Below, piece by piece: positions 23,801-33,169 of a stretch of 64,000 nucleotides of DNA (the first letter of the stretch is position 1; every line of letters begins with the position of its first letter). Source of the stretch: Streptomyces sp. NRRL S-87 (GTDB lineage: Bacteria > Actinomycetota > Actinomycetes > Streptomycetales > Streptomycetaceae); NCBI RefSeq assembly GCF_000719335.1, contig NZ_JOGB01000003.1:62001-126000 (forward strand), written 5' to 3'. The notes below the pieces were generated by a model, which had not been told where the DNA came from, searched no databases, and saw only the letters and a program-made list of their open reading frames with translations. Position numbers and translations under genes: made by a program.

Positions 23801-23830
23801 AAACCCCCCGGACCGGAGTCCGGGGGGTTT
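23801..23830 (-). terminator. Terminator of tRNA-Leu
   Basis: A perfect 13-base stem AAACCCCCCGGAC / GTCCGGGGGGTTT with a 4-base loop lies just 3' of the leftward tRNA and gives a T-rich tail on the minus strand. Confidence 0.85.
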
Positions 23831-23837
23831 CCCACTG

Positions 23838-23920
23838 TGGGCGAGGGGGGATTTGAACCCCCACGTCCCGAAGGACACTGGCACCTGAAGCCAGCGCGTC
23901 TGCCGTTCCGCCACTCGCCC
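23838..23920 (-). tRNA. tRNA-Leu (anticodon CAG)
   Basis: A 7-base acceptor stem GGGCGAG/CTCGCCC closes the gene with discriminator A. The anticodon stem CTGGC/GCCAG holds the loop TTCAGGT, hence anticodon CAG. There is a long variable arm (TGTCCTTCGGGACG) and the T-arm GGGGGTTCAAATCCCCC. CCA is not encoded. A class II tRNA reading CUG codons. Confidence 0.95.
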
Positions 23921-24238
23921 GAGTAGCTACCTGAGGTCTTTCCCTTTCGGGCCGTTCCCCTGGCGACACCGGAACATTAGCACGTCGGACGGGGTGGAAT
24001 CACATCGCTTTCCCCGGACCCCGGATCGGGCACCGACGGGCCCTTCCCGGAGCTCCGTCCCCACGGTCCGTCCCCACCGTCCGTCCCGGGTGCGGGACAC
24101 TGTCCCCAGCCCCCCTCTACGATCCCTTGTGAGGACTGACACTCATCTGCGGGGCGGCCAAGGGGAACCAGCCGTTTTCCCTACGCGTGGATACGATCAG
24201 TAAGCAGTACAGGGCGACAGCGACGGAGGAGGTGCCCG
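23921..24238. other. 318-base intergenic region upstream of fhaA
   Basis: No gene seen. It carries short direct repeats of GTCCGTCCCCAC at about 24050-24090 and a 13-base palindrome GGGACA-C-TGTCCC (24094-24106), which may serve the promoter of the fha-pkn cluster. GGAGGAGG just before 24239 is the fhaA ribosome site. Confidence 0.45.
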
Positions 24239-25096
24239 ATGGGAGTTCTGAAGCGGTTCGAGCAGCGACTCGAAGGTCTGGTGAACGGCACCTTCGCCAA
24301 GGTCTTCAAGTCCGAGGTCCAGCCGGTCGAGATCGCCGGTGCGCTGCAGCGCGAGTGCGACAACAACGCCACCATCTGGAACCGCGAGCGGACCGTCGTC
24401 CCCAACGACTTCATCGTCGAGCTCAGCGCGGGCGACTACGAGCGCCTGAGCCCGTACTCCGGCCAGCTCGGCGACGAGCTCGCGGGCCTCGTCCGCGACT
24501 ACGCCAAGCAGCAGCGCTACAGCTTCATGGGCCCCATCAAGGTCCACCTGGAGAAGGCCGACGACCTGGACACCGGCCTGTACCGGGTCCGCAGCCGCAC
24601 CCTCGCGTCGAGCACCTCCCAGGCCGACCAGGGCCGTGGCGGCCACGGGGACCCGCGCGGCGGCGCCCCCGCCGGCCCCGCCCATGGCGGGCCCCAGGGC
24701 GGCTACGGCTACCCGCCGGCCGGCGCCCCTCCCATGCCGGCGTCGCCGCCCCCGGGCGCGACGCCACGGCGGCCCGGGCCCGGCGGCGGTCCGGCGCCCG
24801 CGACCGGCGGCGGCCAGGTCCGCCGCTGGATCGAGATCAACGGCACCCGCCACCAGATCTCCCGCCCGACGCTGGTGCTGGGCCGCAGCACCGAAGCCGA
24901 CGTGCGGATCGACGACCCCGGCGTCTCGCGCCGGCACTGCGAGATCCGGACCGGAACGCCCTCGACGATCCAGGATCTCGGGTCCACCAACGGCATCGTG
25001 GTGGACGGGCAGCACACCACCCGCGCTACGCTCCGCGACGGCTCGCGGATCGTCGTGGGCAGCACCACCATCATTTACCGGCAAGCCGAAGGGTGA
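24239..25096 (+). CDS. fhaA: FhaA-type protein (DUF3662 + FHA domain)
   Basis: Phosphothreonine-binding scaffold of 285 residues. The N-terminal DUF3662 (1-120, MGVLKRFEQRLEGLVNGTFAKVFKSEVQPVEIAGAL) is followed by a Gly/Pro/Tyr-rich linker (about 125-195). The C-terminal FHA domain (about 200-285) has LVLGRSTEADVRIDDPGVSRRHCEI and DLGSTNGIVVDG, with all FHA phosphopeptide-contact motifs (GR, SRRH, STNG). In related bacteria FhaA binds phosphorylated PknB substrates such as MviN and tunes peptidoglycan synthesis. First gene of the cluster with fhaB, phosphatase, rodA, pbpA and pknB. Confidence 0.9.
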   Translation: MGVLKRFEQRLEGLVNGTFAKVFKSEVQPVEIAGALQRECDNNATIWNRERTVVPNDFIVELSAGDYERLSPYSGQLGDELAGLVRDYAKQQRYSFMGPIKVHLEKADDLDTGLYRVRSRTLASSTSQADQGRGGHGDPRGGAPAGPAHGGPQGGYGYPPAGAPPMPASPPPGATPRRPGPGGGPAPATGGGQVRRWIEINGTRHQISRPTLVLGRSTEADVRIDDPGVSRRHCEIRTGTPSTIQDLGSTNGIVVDGQHTTRATLRDGSRIVVGSTTIIYRQAEG

Positions 25097-25106
25097 AGCG
25101 GGGGCA

Positions 25107-25622
25107 ATGTCAGAGCTGACCCTGACGGTCATGCGGTTGGGTTTCCTGGCCGTTCTGTGGCTGTTCGTGATTGTGGCCGTCCAGGTCATCAGGAGCGACC
25201 TGTTCGGTACGCGCGTCACGCAGCGCGGTGCGCGCCGCGGCGGCGGCGCCGAGGCGCGCGCCCAGGCGCAGGCCGCTGCCGGCGCCGGCGGCCGGCCGCA
25301 GCCCCCGCAGCAGCGCCAGCGCCGCGGCGGGCCCACCAAGCTGGTCGTCTCCGAGGGCACCCTGACCGGCACCACGGTCGCGCTGCAGGGCCAGACCATC
25401 ACCCTGGGCCGCGCCCACGACTCGACGATCGTGCTGGACGACGACTACGCGTCGAGCCGGCACGCGCGGATCTACCCCGACCGAGACGGCAACTGGATCG
25501 TCGAGGACCTGGGGTCCACCAACGGCACGTACCTCGACCGGGCCCGGCTCACCGTCGCGACACCCATCCCGCTGGGTGCCCCGATCCGCATCGGCAAGAC
25601 CGTCATCGAGCTGCGGAAGTAG
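25107..25622 (+). CDS. fhaB: FhaB/FipA-type membrane-anchored FHA protein
   Basis: Protein of 171 residues with an N-terminal membrane helix (MRLGFLAVLWLFVIVAVQVI at 9-28), a basic Gln/Ala/Gly-rich linker, and a C-terminal FHA domain. The domain (about 75-170) holds ITLGRAHDSTIVLDDDYASSRHARI and DLGSTNGTYLDRARL. In mycobacteria the equivalent links Ser/Thr phosphorylation to septal FtsZ/FtsQ. ATG at 25107, ten bases after fhaA, so co-transcription is expected. Confidence 0.9.
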   Translation: MSELTLTVMRLGFLAVLWLFVIVAVQVIRSDLFGTRVTQRGARRGGGAEARAQAQAAAGAGGRPQPPQQRQRRGGPTKLVVSEGTLTGTTVALQGQTITLGRAHDSTIVLDDDYASSRHARIYPDRDGNWIVEDLGSTNGTYLDRARLTVATPIPLGAPIRIGKTVIELRK

Positions 25623-25751
25623 TACGACAATGAGCGAGCGGAGCGAGCGAGCCGCGGCGGTCCCCGAAGCGGACCCGAGCGCGCTCCCGACCGGAGGGTG
25701 GGCAGAGTGGCTCGAGACCGGTTGTACCCGGAGCCGACGGGCGAGGTGCGC

Positions 25752-27230
25752 ATGAGTCTTTCTCTGCGGTTCGCCGCCGGATCGCACAAGGGCATGATCC
25801 GCGAGGGCAACGAGGACTCCGGTTACGCCGGCCCGCGCCTGCTCGCCATCGCCGACGGCATGGGCGGCCAGGCCGCCGGTGAGGTCGCCAGCTCCGAGGT
25901 GATCTCCACCCTCGTCCAGCTCGACGACGACATCCCCGGCTCGGACATCCTGACCCAGCTCGGTGTGGCCGTGCAGCGCGCCAACGACCAGCTGCGCGTC
26001 ATGGTCGAGGAGGACCCGCAGCTGGAGGGCATGGGCACCACGCTCACCGCGCTCCTGTGGACGGGCCAGCGGCTCGGCCTGGTGCACGTCGGCGACAGCC
26101 GCGCGTACCTGCTGCGTGACGGCGTGCTGACGCAGATCACGCAGGATCACACCTGGGTGCAGCGGCTCGTCGACGAGGGCCGCATCACCGAGGAGGAGGC
26201 CACCACCCACCCGCAGCGCTCCCTGCTGATGCGCGCGCTGGGCAGCGGCGACCACGTCGAGCCCGACCTCTCCATCCGCGAGGTGCGCGCCGGCGACCGG
26301 TACCTGGTGTGCTCCGACGGCCTGTCCGGCGTGGTCTCCCACCAGACCCTGGAGGAGACCCTCGCGGGCTACCACGGCCCGCAGGAGACCGTCGGGGAAC
26401 TGATCCAGCTCGCCCTGCGCGGTGGCGGCCCCGACAACATCACCTGCATCGTCGCGGACGTCCTGGACAACGACAGCGGCGACACCCTGGCCGCCCAGTT
26501 CAACGACAGCCCGGTCGTGGTCGGCGCGGTGGCCGAGAAGCCGCACCACCTCTTCGACGGCGGCGCCATGCAGACCCCGGCCGGCCGCGCCGCCGGCCTC
26601 GGCCGCCAGGCGCCCCCGCCGGCCCCGGGCCACTTCGGCCCGCCCGGGTCGGGCGAGGCGCCCGCCTACGGCGCGCCGCCGGAGCAGTACGGCTCCTTCG
26701 GCGAGTACGGCGACGCCGACGGCTACGAGGACGAGTTCAAGCCCCGCCGGGGCGGCCGGAAGTGGCTCAAGAGGTCCTTCTTCCTGCTGCTGGCGCTCGG
26801 TGTGGTCGGCGGCGGCCTCTACGGCGGCTGGCGCTGGACCCAGACCCAGTACTACGTGGGCGTCAAGGACGACCACGTGGCGCTGTACCGGGGCATCAGC
26901 CAGGACCTGGCCTGGATCAAGCTCTCGAAGGTCGACAAGGACCACCCCGAGATCGAACTCAAGTACCTGCCGGACTTCAAGCGCAAGCAGGTCGAGGCCA
27001 CGATCAACGAGGGCGACCGCGCCAAGGCCGTCGCGAAGATCGAGGATCTGGCCGTGCAGGCCTCCGCGTGCCGCAAGGCCCAGGAGCGCGAGAAGGCCGA
27101 GAAGACGACCAAGCCGCCGGCCGCCACCACCGGCAGCGGCACGCAGACCCAGAAGACGCCCGCGCCGACCCCCGGTCCCACCTTCACCGAGGAAGAGCAG
27201 AAGCTGGTCAACCAGTGCGGCAAGCAGTAG
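25752..27230 (+). CDS. pstP: PP2C-family Ser/Thr phosphatase (PstP)
   Basis: Metal-dependent protein phosphatase that reverses PknB phosphorylation, 492 residues from the ATG at 25752. PP2C motifs: FAAGSHKGMIREGNEDSGY, LLAIADGMGGQAAGEVAS, LVHVGDSRAYLLRDG, DHTWVQRLVDEG, LVCSDGLSG and GGGPDNITCIVADV (residues 6-240). A Gly/Pro/Tyr linker leads to a transmembrane helix (about 341-360) and an external C-terminal domain of about 130 residues ending in a Thr/Pro/Lys-rich tail. GTG at 25707 with a GGAGG ribosome site could add 15 residues. The 25623-25690 gap holds a GAGCGAGCG-type short repeat. Confidence 0.93.
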   Translation: MSLSLRFAAGSHKGMIREGNEDSGYAGPRLLAIADGMGGQAAGEVASSEVISTLVQLDDDIPGSDILTQLGVAVQRANDQLRVMVEEDPQLEGMGTTLTALLWTGQRLGLVHVGDSRAYLLRDGVLTQITQDHTWVQRLVDEGRITEEEATTHPQRSLLMRALGSGDHVEPDLSIREVRAGDRYLVCSDGLSGVVSHQTLEETLAGYHGPQETVGELIQLALRGGGPDNITCIVADVLDNDSGDTLAAQFNDSPVVVGAVAEKPHHLFDGGAMQTPAGRAAGLGRQAPPPAPGHFGPPGSGEAPAYGAPPEQYGSFGEYGDADGYEDEFKPRRGGRKWLKRSFFLLLALGVVGGGLYGGWRWTQTQYYVGVKDDHVALYRGISQDLAWIKLSKVDKDHPEIELKYLPDFKRKQVEATINEGDRAKAVAKIEDLAVQASACRKAQEREKAEKTTKPPAATTGSGTQTQKTPAPTPGPTFTEEEQKLVNQCGKQ

Positions 27231-27261
27231 AGCCAAGCGGGCGCAGGGGGCCTGCCACACC

Positions 27262-28686
27262 ATGAGCGTTGTCACCAACACGACCACCATCGGGGCCATC
27301 GAGCTGCCGAGCCGGCGCAACACCGAGCTCGTGCTCCTCGGCCTCGCCGTGGCCATCCCGATCTTCGCCTACGCCAACGCGGGGCTGGCCATCCACGGCA
27401 AGCTGCCGCCCGGCATGATCGCGTACGGCCTGGGCCTCGGCCTCCTGGCGGGCATCGCGCACGTCGTCGTGCGCCGCTACGCGAAGTACGCCGACCCGCT
27501 GCTCCTGCCGCTGGCCACGCTGCTCAACGGCCTTGGCCTGGTGCTGATCTGGCGCCTGGACCAGTCCGAGCGGCTGCAGAACCTCGCCAAGCGGTCCTGG
27601 GGCGGGTTCTCCCCCGCCGCGCCCAACCAGCTCTTCTACACGGCGGTCGGCATCACGCTGTTCGTCGTCGTGCTGCTGGTCATGAAGGACCACCGCACGC
27701 TGCAGCGGTTCACGTACATCTCCATGGCCGTGGCGCTGGTCCTGCTGATCCTGCCGGTCGTCCCGGGTCTGGGCGCCGACGTCTTCGGCGCCAAGATCTG
27801 GATCTCGGTGGGCGGCTTCTCCATCCAGCCCGGTGAGTTCGCGAAGATCGTCATCGCGGTGTTCTTCGCCGGCTACCTGATGGTGAAGCGGGACGCGCTC
27901 GCGCTGGCCAGCCGCCGCTTCATGGGCCTGTACCTGCCGCGCGGCCGCGACCTGGGCCCGATCCTGATGATCTGGGCGATGAGCCTGCTCATCCTGATCT
28001 TCGAGACCGACCTCGGTACCTCGCTGCTGTTCTTCGGCATGTTCGTGGTCATGCTCTACGTGGCCACCGAGCGGACCAGCTGGATCGTCATCGGCCTGCT
28101 GATGTCGGCCGGCGGTGCGGTGGCCGTGGCGAACTTCTCCTCCCACGTCGGGGCGCGCGTCAACGCCTTCCTCGACCCCTTCTCCTGCTTCAAGACCTCC
28201 GGCGCCTGCGAGCAGGTCGGCAACGCCCTGATGTCCTTCGGCTCGGGCGGCGTGCTGGGCACGGGCTGGGGCCAGGGCCACTCGGACCTGATCCTGTTCG
28301 CCGCGAACTCCGACTTCATCTTCACCACCGTCGGCGAGGAGCTCGGGCTCGCCGGGGTGATGGCGTTCCTGATGCTGTACGCGCTGATCGTCGAGCGGGG
28401 CGCGCGCACCGCCCTGGCCTCGCGCGACCCCTTCGGCAAGCTCTTCGCGATCGGCCTGACGGGCGCCTTCGCGATCCAGATCTTCGTCGTCGCCGGCGGC
28501 GTCATGGGCCTGATCCCGCTGACCGGTATGACCATGCCGTTCCTGGCCTCCGGTGGCTCCTCGGTCATCGCGAACTGGGCCCTGATCGGCATCCTGATCC
28601 GCATCAGCGACACCGCCCGCCGCCCGGCCCCGATGCCGGCCTCCTCGACCGACTCCGAGCTGACCCAGGTGGTGCGGCCCTCGTGA
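27262..28686 (+). CDS. rodA: FtsW/RodA/SpoVE-family peptidoglycan glycosyltransferase
   Basis: SEDS glycosyltransferase of 474 residues with about twelve hydrophobic helices. SEDS motifs: GAKIWISVGGFSIQPGEFAKI near 175-195, ETDLGTSLLFFGMF near 240-255, NSDFIFTTVGEELGLAG near 348-365 and GMTMPFLASGGSSVIANW near 430-447. It polymerises lipid II and works with the class B transpeptidase encoded next, whose GTG overlaps this stop (GTGA). Placement beside pbpA and pknB points to the RodA-type partner in growth or sporulation rather than the division FtsW, which sits in dcw clusters. Confidence 0.92.
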   Translation: MSVVTNTTTIGAIELPSRRNTELVLLGLAVAIPIFAYANAGLAIHGKLPPGMIAYGLGLGLLAGIAHVVVRRYAKYADPLLLPLATLLNGLGLVLIWRLDQSERLQNLAKRSWGGFSPAAPNQLFYTAVGITLFVVVLLVMKDHRTLQRFTYISMAVALVLLILPVVPGLGADVFGAKIWISVGGFSIQPGEFAKIVIAVFFAGYLMVKRDALALASRRFMGLYLPRGRDLGPILMIWAMSLLILIFETDLGTSLLFFGMFVVMLYVATERTSWIVIGLLMSAGGAVAVANFSSHVGARVNAFLDPFSCFKTSGACEQVGNALMSFGSGGVLGTGWGQGHSDLILFAANSDFIFTTVGEELGLAGVMAFLMLYALIVERGARTALASRDPFGKLFAIGLTGAFAIQIFVVAGGVMGLIPLTGMTMPFLASGGSSVIANWALIGILIRISDTARRPAPMPASSTDSELTQVVRPS

Positions 28687-30149
28687 ACAAGCCCCTCCGC
28701 CGCATCGCGATCTTCTGCGGGCTGCTGATCCTCACCCTGCTGCTGCGCGCCAACTGGCTGCAGTACGTCCAGGCCGAGGAGCTCGCGACCCGCAAGGAGA
28801 ACCGCCGGGTCCAGATCGCCCAGTACGCCTCCGAGCGCGGCAACATCATCGTCGGCGACAAGGCGATCACCGGCTCGGCCGTCACCGACGGCAGCGACTA
28901 CAAGTACAAGCGCACCTACATCGACGGTCCGATGTGGGCGCCCGTCACCGGCTTCGCCTCCCAGGCCTTCGGCTCCACGCAGCTGGAGTCGCTGGAGGAC
29001 GGCATCCTCACCGGCAACGACGACCGGCTGTTCTTCGACCGGACGATCGGGATGTTCACGGGTGAGAAGAAGGCCGGCGGCAACGTCCGCACGACCCTGA
29101 ACCGGGCCGCGCAGGTGGCCGCGTACAAGGGCCTCGGCAAGAAGACGGGCGCGGTCGCGGCCATCGACCCGCGCACCGGCGCGATCCTCGCCCTGGTCAG
29201 CACCCCCTCCTACGACCCCTCCTCCTTCGCGGGCAACTCGAAGAAGGACGAGAAGGCGTGGGTGGAGCTGAAGGACGGCAAGGAGAAGGCGCTGGTCAAC
29301 CGCGCCCTGCGCGAGACCTACCCGCCCGGTTCGACGTTCAAGGTGGTCACCTCGGCGGCGGCGCTGGAGCACGGCGTCATCACCGACGTCGAGGCCCCGA
29401 CGGACACCCCCGAGCCGTTCTACCTGCCGACCACGCGCACGCCGATGGTCAACCACGCCCACGGGTGCGAGAAGGCCAGCCTGAAGCACGCGCTGGAGAT
29501 CTCCTGCAACTCCGTGTTCGCGAACGTGGCCGACAAGGTGGGCCGCGACAAGATGCTGGAGACCGCGGAGAAGTTCGGCTTCAACAACGGCAAGATCGAC
29601 ACCCCGGTCCGCGCCTACGCGAGCGTCTACGACAAGGAGATGGACCGGCCGAGCAACTCGCTCTCCGCGATCGGCCAGTACAACACCGCCGCCACCCCGC
29701 TGCAGATGGCGATGGTCGCGGCCGCCGTGGCGAACGACGGCAAGCTGATGAAGCCGTACATGGTCGACGAGCTGACCGCGCCGAACCTGGACGTCCTGGA
29801 GAAGACCGAGCCGGAGGAGATGAGCCGGCCGCTGTCCCCGGAGAACGCCCAGAAGCTCCAGGACATGATGGTGTCCGTCGTCGAGAACGGCACCGGCAAG
29901 GTCGCCAAGATCGACGGTGTGTCGGTCGGCGGCAAGACGGGTACCGCGCAGCACGGCGAGCGCAACTCGAAGCGGCCGTACGCCTGGTTCATCTCGTACG
30001 CCAAGACGGACAAGGGCTCCCCGGTCGCCGTCGCCGTGGTCGTCGAGGACGCCGGTGCCTCGGTCGACCGCGAGGACATCACGGGTGGCGGCCTGGCCGG
30101 TCCGATCGCCAAGGACGTCATGGAGGCGGTACTCAAGAGCCAGGGGTGA
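28683..30149 (+). CDS. pbpA: Class B penicillin-binding protein (PBP2/PbpA), D,D-transpeptidase
   Basis: Transpeptidase of 488 residues anchored by an N-terminal helix (IAIFCGLLILTLLLRANWL at 8-27). The catalytic domain is complete: S217-T-F-K220 in YPPGSTFKVV, SCN at about 274 in EISCNSVFAN, and KTG at about 418 in VGGKTGTAQ. GTG at 28683 is coupled to rodA, so the two are made as a pair; SEDS-PBP pairs act as one synthase. In mycobacteria PbpA is a substrate of the PASTA kinase encoded downstream. Confidence 0.94.
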   Translation: MNKPLRRIAIFCGLLILTLLLRANWLQYVQAEELATRKENRRVQIAQYASERGNIIVGDKAITGSAVTDGSDYKYKRTYIDGPMWAPVTGFASQAFGSTQLESLEDGILTGNDDRLFFDRTIGMFTGEKKAGGNVRTTLNRAAQVAAYKGLGKKTGAVAAIDPRTGAILALVSTPSYDPSSFAGNSKKDEKAWVELKDGKEKALVNRALRETYPPGSTFKVVTSAAALEHGVITDVEAPTDTPEPFYLPTTRTPMVNHAHGCEKASLKHALEISCNSVFANVADKVGRDKMLETAEKFGFNNGKIDTPVRAYASVYDKEMDRPSNSLSAIGQYNTAATPLQMAMVAAAVANDGKLMKPYMVDELTAPNLDVLEKTEPEEMSRPLSPENAQKLQDMMVSVVENGTGKVAKIDGVSVGGKTGTAQHGERNSKRPYAWFISYAKTDKGSPVAVAVVVEDAGASVDREDITGGGLAGPIAKDVMEAVLKSQG

Positions 30150-30315
30150 CGAAAGTCACCTCCTGGGCAGGCCTGGTGAGGACGGTACCGGTCGGGTATC
30201 AGGATGCCTCAGGGCGATCCAGACCCGGCCCGGGCCGGTAGCCTTTGCCCGAACAGCACACCGCCGGACCACACACGGGTGCGGTCGGGACTGACGGAGA
30301 GGGCTGGTAGTAGCT

Positions 30316-32328
30316 ATGGAAGAGCCGCGTCGCCTCGGCGGCCGGTACGAGCTGGGCTCGGTGCTCGGCCGTGGTGGCATGGCCGAGGTGTATCTCGCCC
30401 ATGACACCCGGCTCGGCCGCACCGTGGCCGTGAAGACGCTGCGCGCCGACCTGGCCCGCGACCCGTCCTTCCAGGCCCGGTTCCGCCGGGAGGCACAGTC
30501 CGCCGCCTCGCTCAACCACCCGGCCATCGTCGCGGTCTACGACACCGGCGAGGACTACGTCGACAACATCTCCATCCCGTACATCGTGATGGAGTACGTC
30601 GACGGCTCCACCCTCCGCGAACTGCTGCACTCCGGCCGCAAGCTGCTGCCCGAGCGCACCCTGGAGATGACCGTCGGCATCCTCCAGGCGCTGGAGTACT
30701 CGCACCGCGCGGGCATCGTGCACCGCGACATCAAGCCGGCGAACGTCATGCTGACGCGCACCGGCCAGGTCAAGGTCATGGACTTCGGCATCGCGCGCGC
30801 GATGGGCGACTCCGGCATGACCATGACGCAGACCGCGGCCGTGATCGGCACCGCCCAGTACCTCTCCCCGGAGCAGGCCAAGGGCGAGACCGTCGACGCC
30901 CGGTCCGACCTGTACTCCACCGGCTGCCTGCTGTACGAGCTGCTGACGGTCAGGCCCCCGTTCGTCGGCGACTCCCCGGTGGCCGTCGCGTACCAGCACG
31001 TGCGCGAGGAGCCCCAGCCGCCGAGCAACTTCGATCCCGAGATCACGCCCGAGATGGATGCCATCGTCCTGCGGGCCCTGGTCAAGGACCCCGACTACCG
31101 CTACCAGTCGGCCGACGAGATGCGGGCCGACATCGAGGCGTGCCTGGAGGGCCAGCCGGTGGCGGCCACCGCCGCCCTGGGCGCGGTCGGCTACGGCGGC
31201 TACGACAGCAACGGCTACGGCTACCCGGACCAGCCCACCGCGGCCCTGCGGTCGACCGACCAGGGCCACACCGCGATGATGCCCCCGATGCCCCCGGGCG
31301 ACGGCGGTTACGACCCGCACGGGTACGACGACCGCGGCCCGGCCCGGCGCCGCCCGCAGAAGAAGTCGAACCTCTCGACCATCCTGCTGGTCGTCGCGGC
31401 GGTCCTGGTGCTGGTCGGCGCGATCCTGATCGGCCGCACGCTGGTCAACGGCACGTCGAACGACACCGTCAGCGCGCCGAGCCTGGTGGGCAAGACCCTC
31501 CAGGAGGCGATCACGAGTGCGGACAACTCCGGGCTGAAGGTCGTCAAGGACAAGGAAGAGCCCTGCAAGGACCAGGCCAAGAACCTGGTCTGCAGCCAGG
31601 ACCCGGCCAAGGACACCGAGCTGAAGAGGGGCGACACCATCAGGGTCGTCATCTCCACCGGTGCGCCGAAGGTCCTCGTCCCGGACGTCACGGGCATCTC
31701 CTTCGAGGCGGCCGAGAAGCAGCTCACCGACAAGGGCTTCCAGGTCGAGCGGGACAACGAGGTCAACGACGAGCGCAAGCCCGGCACGGTCCTCTCCCAG
31801 GACCCGAAGGGCGACTCCTCCGTCGAGGCCGGCTCGAAGATCACGCTGACCGTGGCCAAGGAGGCCGACAAGGTCACCGTGCCCAACCTGGTCGGCAGGA
31901 CCCCGGACGAGGCCAAGCAGCTGCTCCAGGAGGCAGGTCTGCAGCTGGGCTCGACCGAGGAGGTCGACTCGACCAACACGCCGGGCACGATCGTCACCCA
32001 GAGCCTGAACCCGGGCGACTCGGTGGCCCCCGACTCCACGGTCAACGTGACGGTCGCCAAGGCCGGCCAGGAGGTCCGGGTGCCGCGACTGGCCGGGAAG
32101 ACGGTGGGCGAGGCGCGCCAGCTGCTCGCCGCCCGCCAGCTCGTGCTGGGCCAGATCACCGGTCCGACGGACGACGCCGCGGTGATCGTCCTCAGCCAGC
32201 CGGACGCAGGCGAGAAGCTCGCCCCGGGCAGCGCCGTCAACGTGGTCACCACGGCCGGCGGCCAGAACCAGGGCGGCCAGCAGGGCGGCAACAACAACGG
32301 CGGCACGATCTCGGGCATCTTCGGCTGA
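30316..32328 (+). CDS. pknB: PASTA-domain Ser/Thr protein kinase (PknB-like)
   Basis: Transmembrane eukaryotic-type kinase of 670 residues. Kinase domain 11-270: GRGGMAEVYLA, catalytic Lys about 40 (VAVKTL), HRDIKPANV with Asp about 138, DFGIARA at 156 and an activation loop GMTMTQTAAVIGTAQYLSPEQA. The juxtamembrane linker is Gly/Tyr/Asp-rich, the transmembrane helix is at about 356-378, and four external PASTA repeats span about 385-655, followed by a Gln/Gly/Asn-rich tail. PASTA repeats bind muropeptides or lipid II, so cell-wall status is sensed. The 166-base gap upstream suggests its own promoter. A strong terminator follows at 32350. Confidence 0.94.
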   Translation: MEEPRRLGGRYELGSVLGRGGMAEVYLAHDTRLGRTVAVKTLRADLARDPSFQARFRREAQSAASLNHPAIVAVYDTGEDYVDNISIPYIVMEYVDGSTLRELLHSGRKLLPERTLEMTVGILQALEYSHRAGIVHRDIKPANVMLTRTGQVKVMDFGIARAMGDSGMTMTQTAAVIGTAQYLSPEQAKGETVDARSDLYSTGCLLYELLTVRPPFVGDSPVAVAYQHVREEPQPPSNFDPEITPEMDAIVLRALVKDPDYRYQSADEMRADIEACLEGQPVAATAALGAVGYGGYDSNGYGYPDQPTAALRSTDQGHTAMMPPMPPGDGGYDPHGYDDRGPARRRPQKKSNLSTILLVVAAVLVLVGAILIGRTLVNGTSNDTVSAPSLVGKTLQEAITSADNSGLKVVKDKEEPCKDQAKNLVCSQDPAKDTELKRGDTIRVVISTGAPKVLVPDVTGISFEAAEKQLTDKGFQVERDNEVNDERKPGTVLSQDPKGDSSVEAGSKITLTVAKEADKVTVPNLVGRTPDEAKQLLQEAGLQLGSTEEVDSTNTPGTIVTQSLNPGDSVAPDSTVNVTVAKAGQEVRVPRLAGKTVGEARQLLAARQLVLGQITGPTDDAAVIVLSQPDAGEKLAPGSAVNVVTTAGGQNQGGQQGGNNNGGTISGIFG

Positions 32329-32349
32329 CCCGGCCCGCCCCGGAACACG

Positions 32350-32388
32350 GACGCTCCCCGTCGGACCACCGGTCCGGCGGGGAGCGTC
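32350..32388. terminator. Bidirectional terminator between pknB and the sortase gene
   Basis: GACGCTCCCCGtCGGACC / GGTCCGgCGGGGAGCGTC is an 18-pair stem with one G-T pair and loop ACC, between the convergent genes. It is followed by short GCGTGGCGGT direct repeats (about 32390-32430). Confidence 0.85.
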
Positions 32389-32442
32389 GTGCGTGGCGGT
32401 GCGTGCGTGGCGGTGCGTGCGTGGGGTCCGGCGGCGGGGGCG

Positions 32443-33165
32443 TCAGCGCAGTTCGGCCGGGGGCGTGCGCCGCGCGTCCACCCGCTCGGTCCGCACCAGC
32501 TGGCCCCACACGATGTAGCGGTACTTCGACGTGTACATCGGCGTGCAGGTGGTCAGCGTGATGTACCGGCCGGGCGCGGTACGGCCCGACGCGCGCGGTA
32601 CGGGGGCCAGGACGCCGGTGTCGTACCGCGAGGTCTGCGCCAGCTCCGCGAAGACCCGGTAGACGTACCAGGTGTCCCGGGTCTCGAAGACGATCGGGTC
32701 GCCGTCCCGCAACTTGTGGATGTTGTGGAACTTCGCACCGTGCCCGTCGCGGTGCGCGGCGAGCGAGAAGTTGCCCGTACGGTCCCAGGGGAGCGCGGAC
32801 CTGACCGGGTCGGTGTAGTAGCCGGCCACGCCGTCGTCGAGCACGTCCGCGGAGGTGCCGCGCTTGACCAGCACCTCGCCGCCGTCCATCGCGGGCACGT
32901 GCAGGAAGCCGATGCCGTCCCTGGTGTCGAGGGCGCCGGGCGCGCCCGCGGGCGGGGCGCTGCGCCAGGCCCGGCGGACCTCGTCGCCGCGCTCGGCGGC
33001 GGAGCGGTCGGCGAGGACGTTGGTCCACCACAGCGAGTAGACGACGAACAGGGCGAGGACCAGGCCCGTGGTGATCAGCAGCTCGCCGAGCAGGCTCAGG
33101 GCCCCGGCCAGCAGGCTCCTGCGCGGCCCGGAGCGGCGTGCGCCGCGGCCTCGTGACAAGGTCAC
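32443..33165 (-). CDS. Class E sortase (copy 1)
   Basis: Membrane-anchored cysteine transpeptidase of 240 residues, expected to attach surface proteins with an LAxTG-type signal to peptidoglycan. N-terminal helix at about 22-45 (LGELLITTGLVLALFVVYSLWW). Active-site His in FSLAAHRDGHG, Cys in ITLTTCTPMYTSKYRYIVWG, and Arg in KYRY. GTG at 33165 lies only two bases after GAGGAG, and TTG at 33159 has better spacing, so the start is uncertain. It follows the second sortase in the same direction by four bases, so they form one operon. Confidence 0.9.
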   Translation of the reverse strand: MTLSRGRGARRSGPRRSLLAGALSLLGELLITTGLVLALFVVYSLWWTNVLADRSAAERGDEVRRAWRSAPPAGAPGALDTRDGIGFLHVPAMDGGEVLVKRGTSADVLDDGVAGYYTDPVRSALPWDRTGNFSLAAHRDGHGAKFHNIHKLRDGDPIVFETRDTWYVYRVFAELAQTSRYDTGVLAPVPRASGRTAPGRYITLTTCTPMYTSKYRYIVWGQLVRTERVDARRTPPAELR

Positions 33166-33169
33166 TCCT

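Noticed and set aside
25623..25690. GAGCGAGCGGAGCGAGCGAG stretch as a regulatory hairpin
   Set aside because: It is a simple short-unit repeat of a kind scattered in actinobacterial genomes; no stable stem or conserved position is visible.
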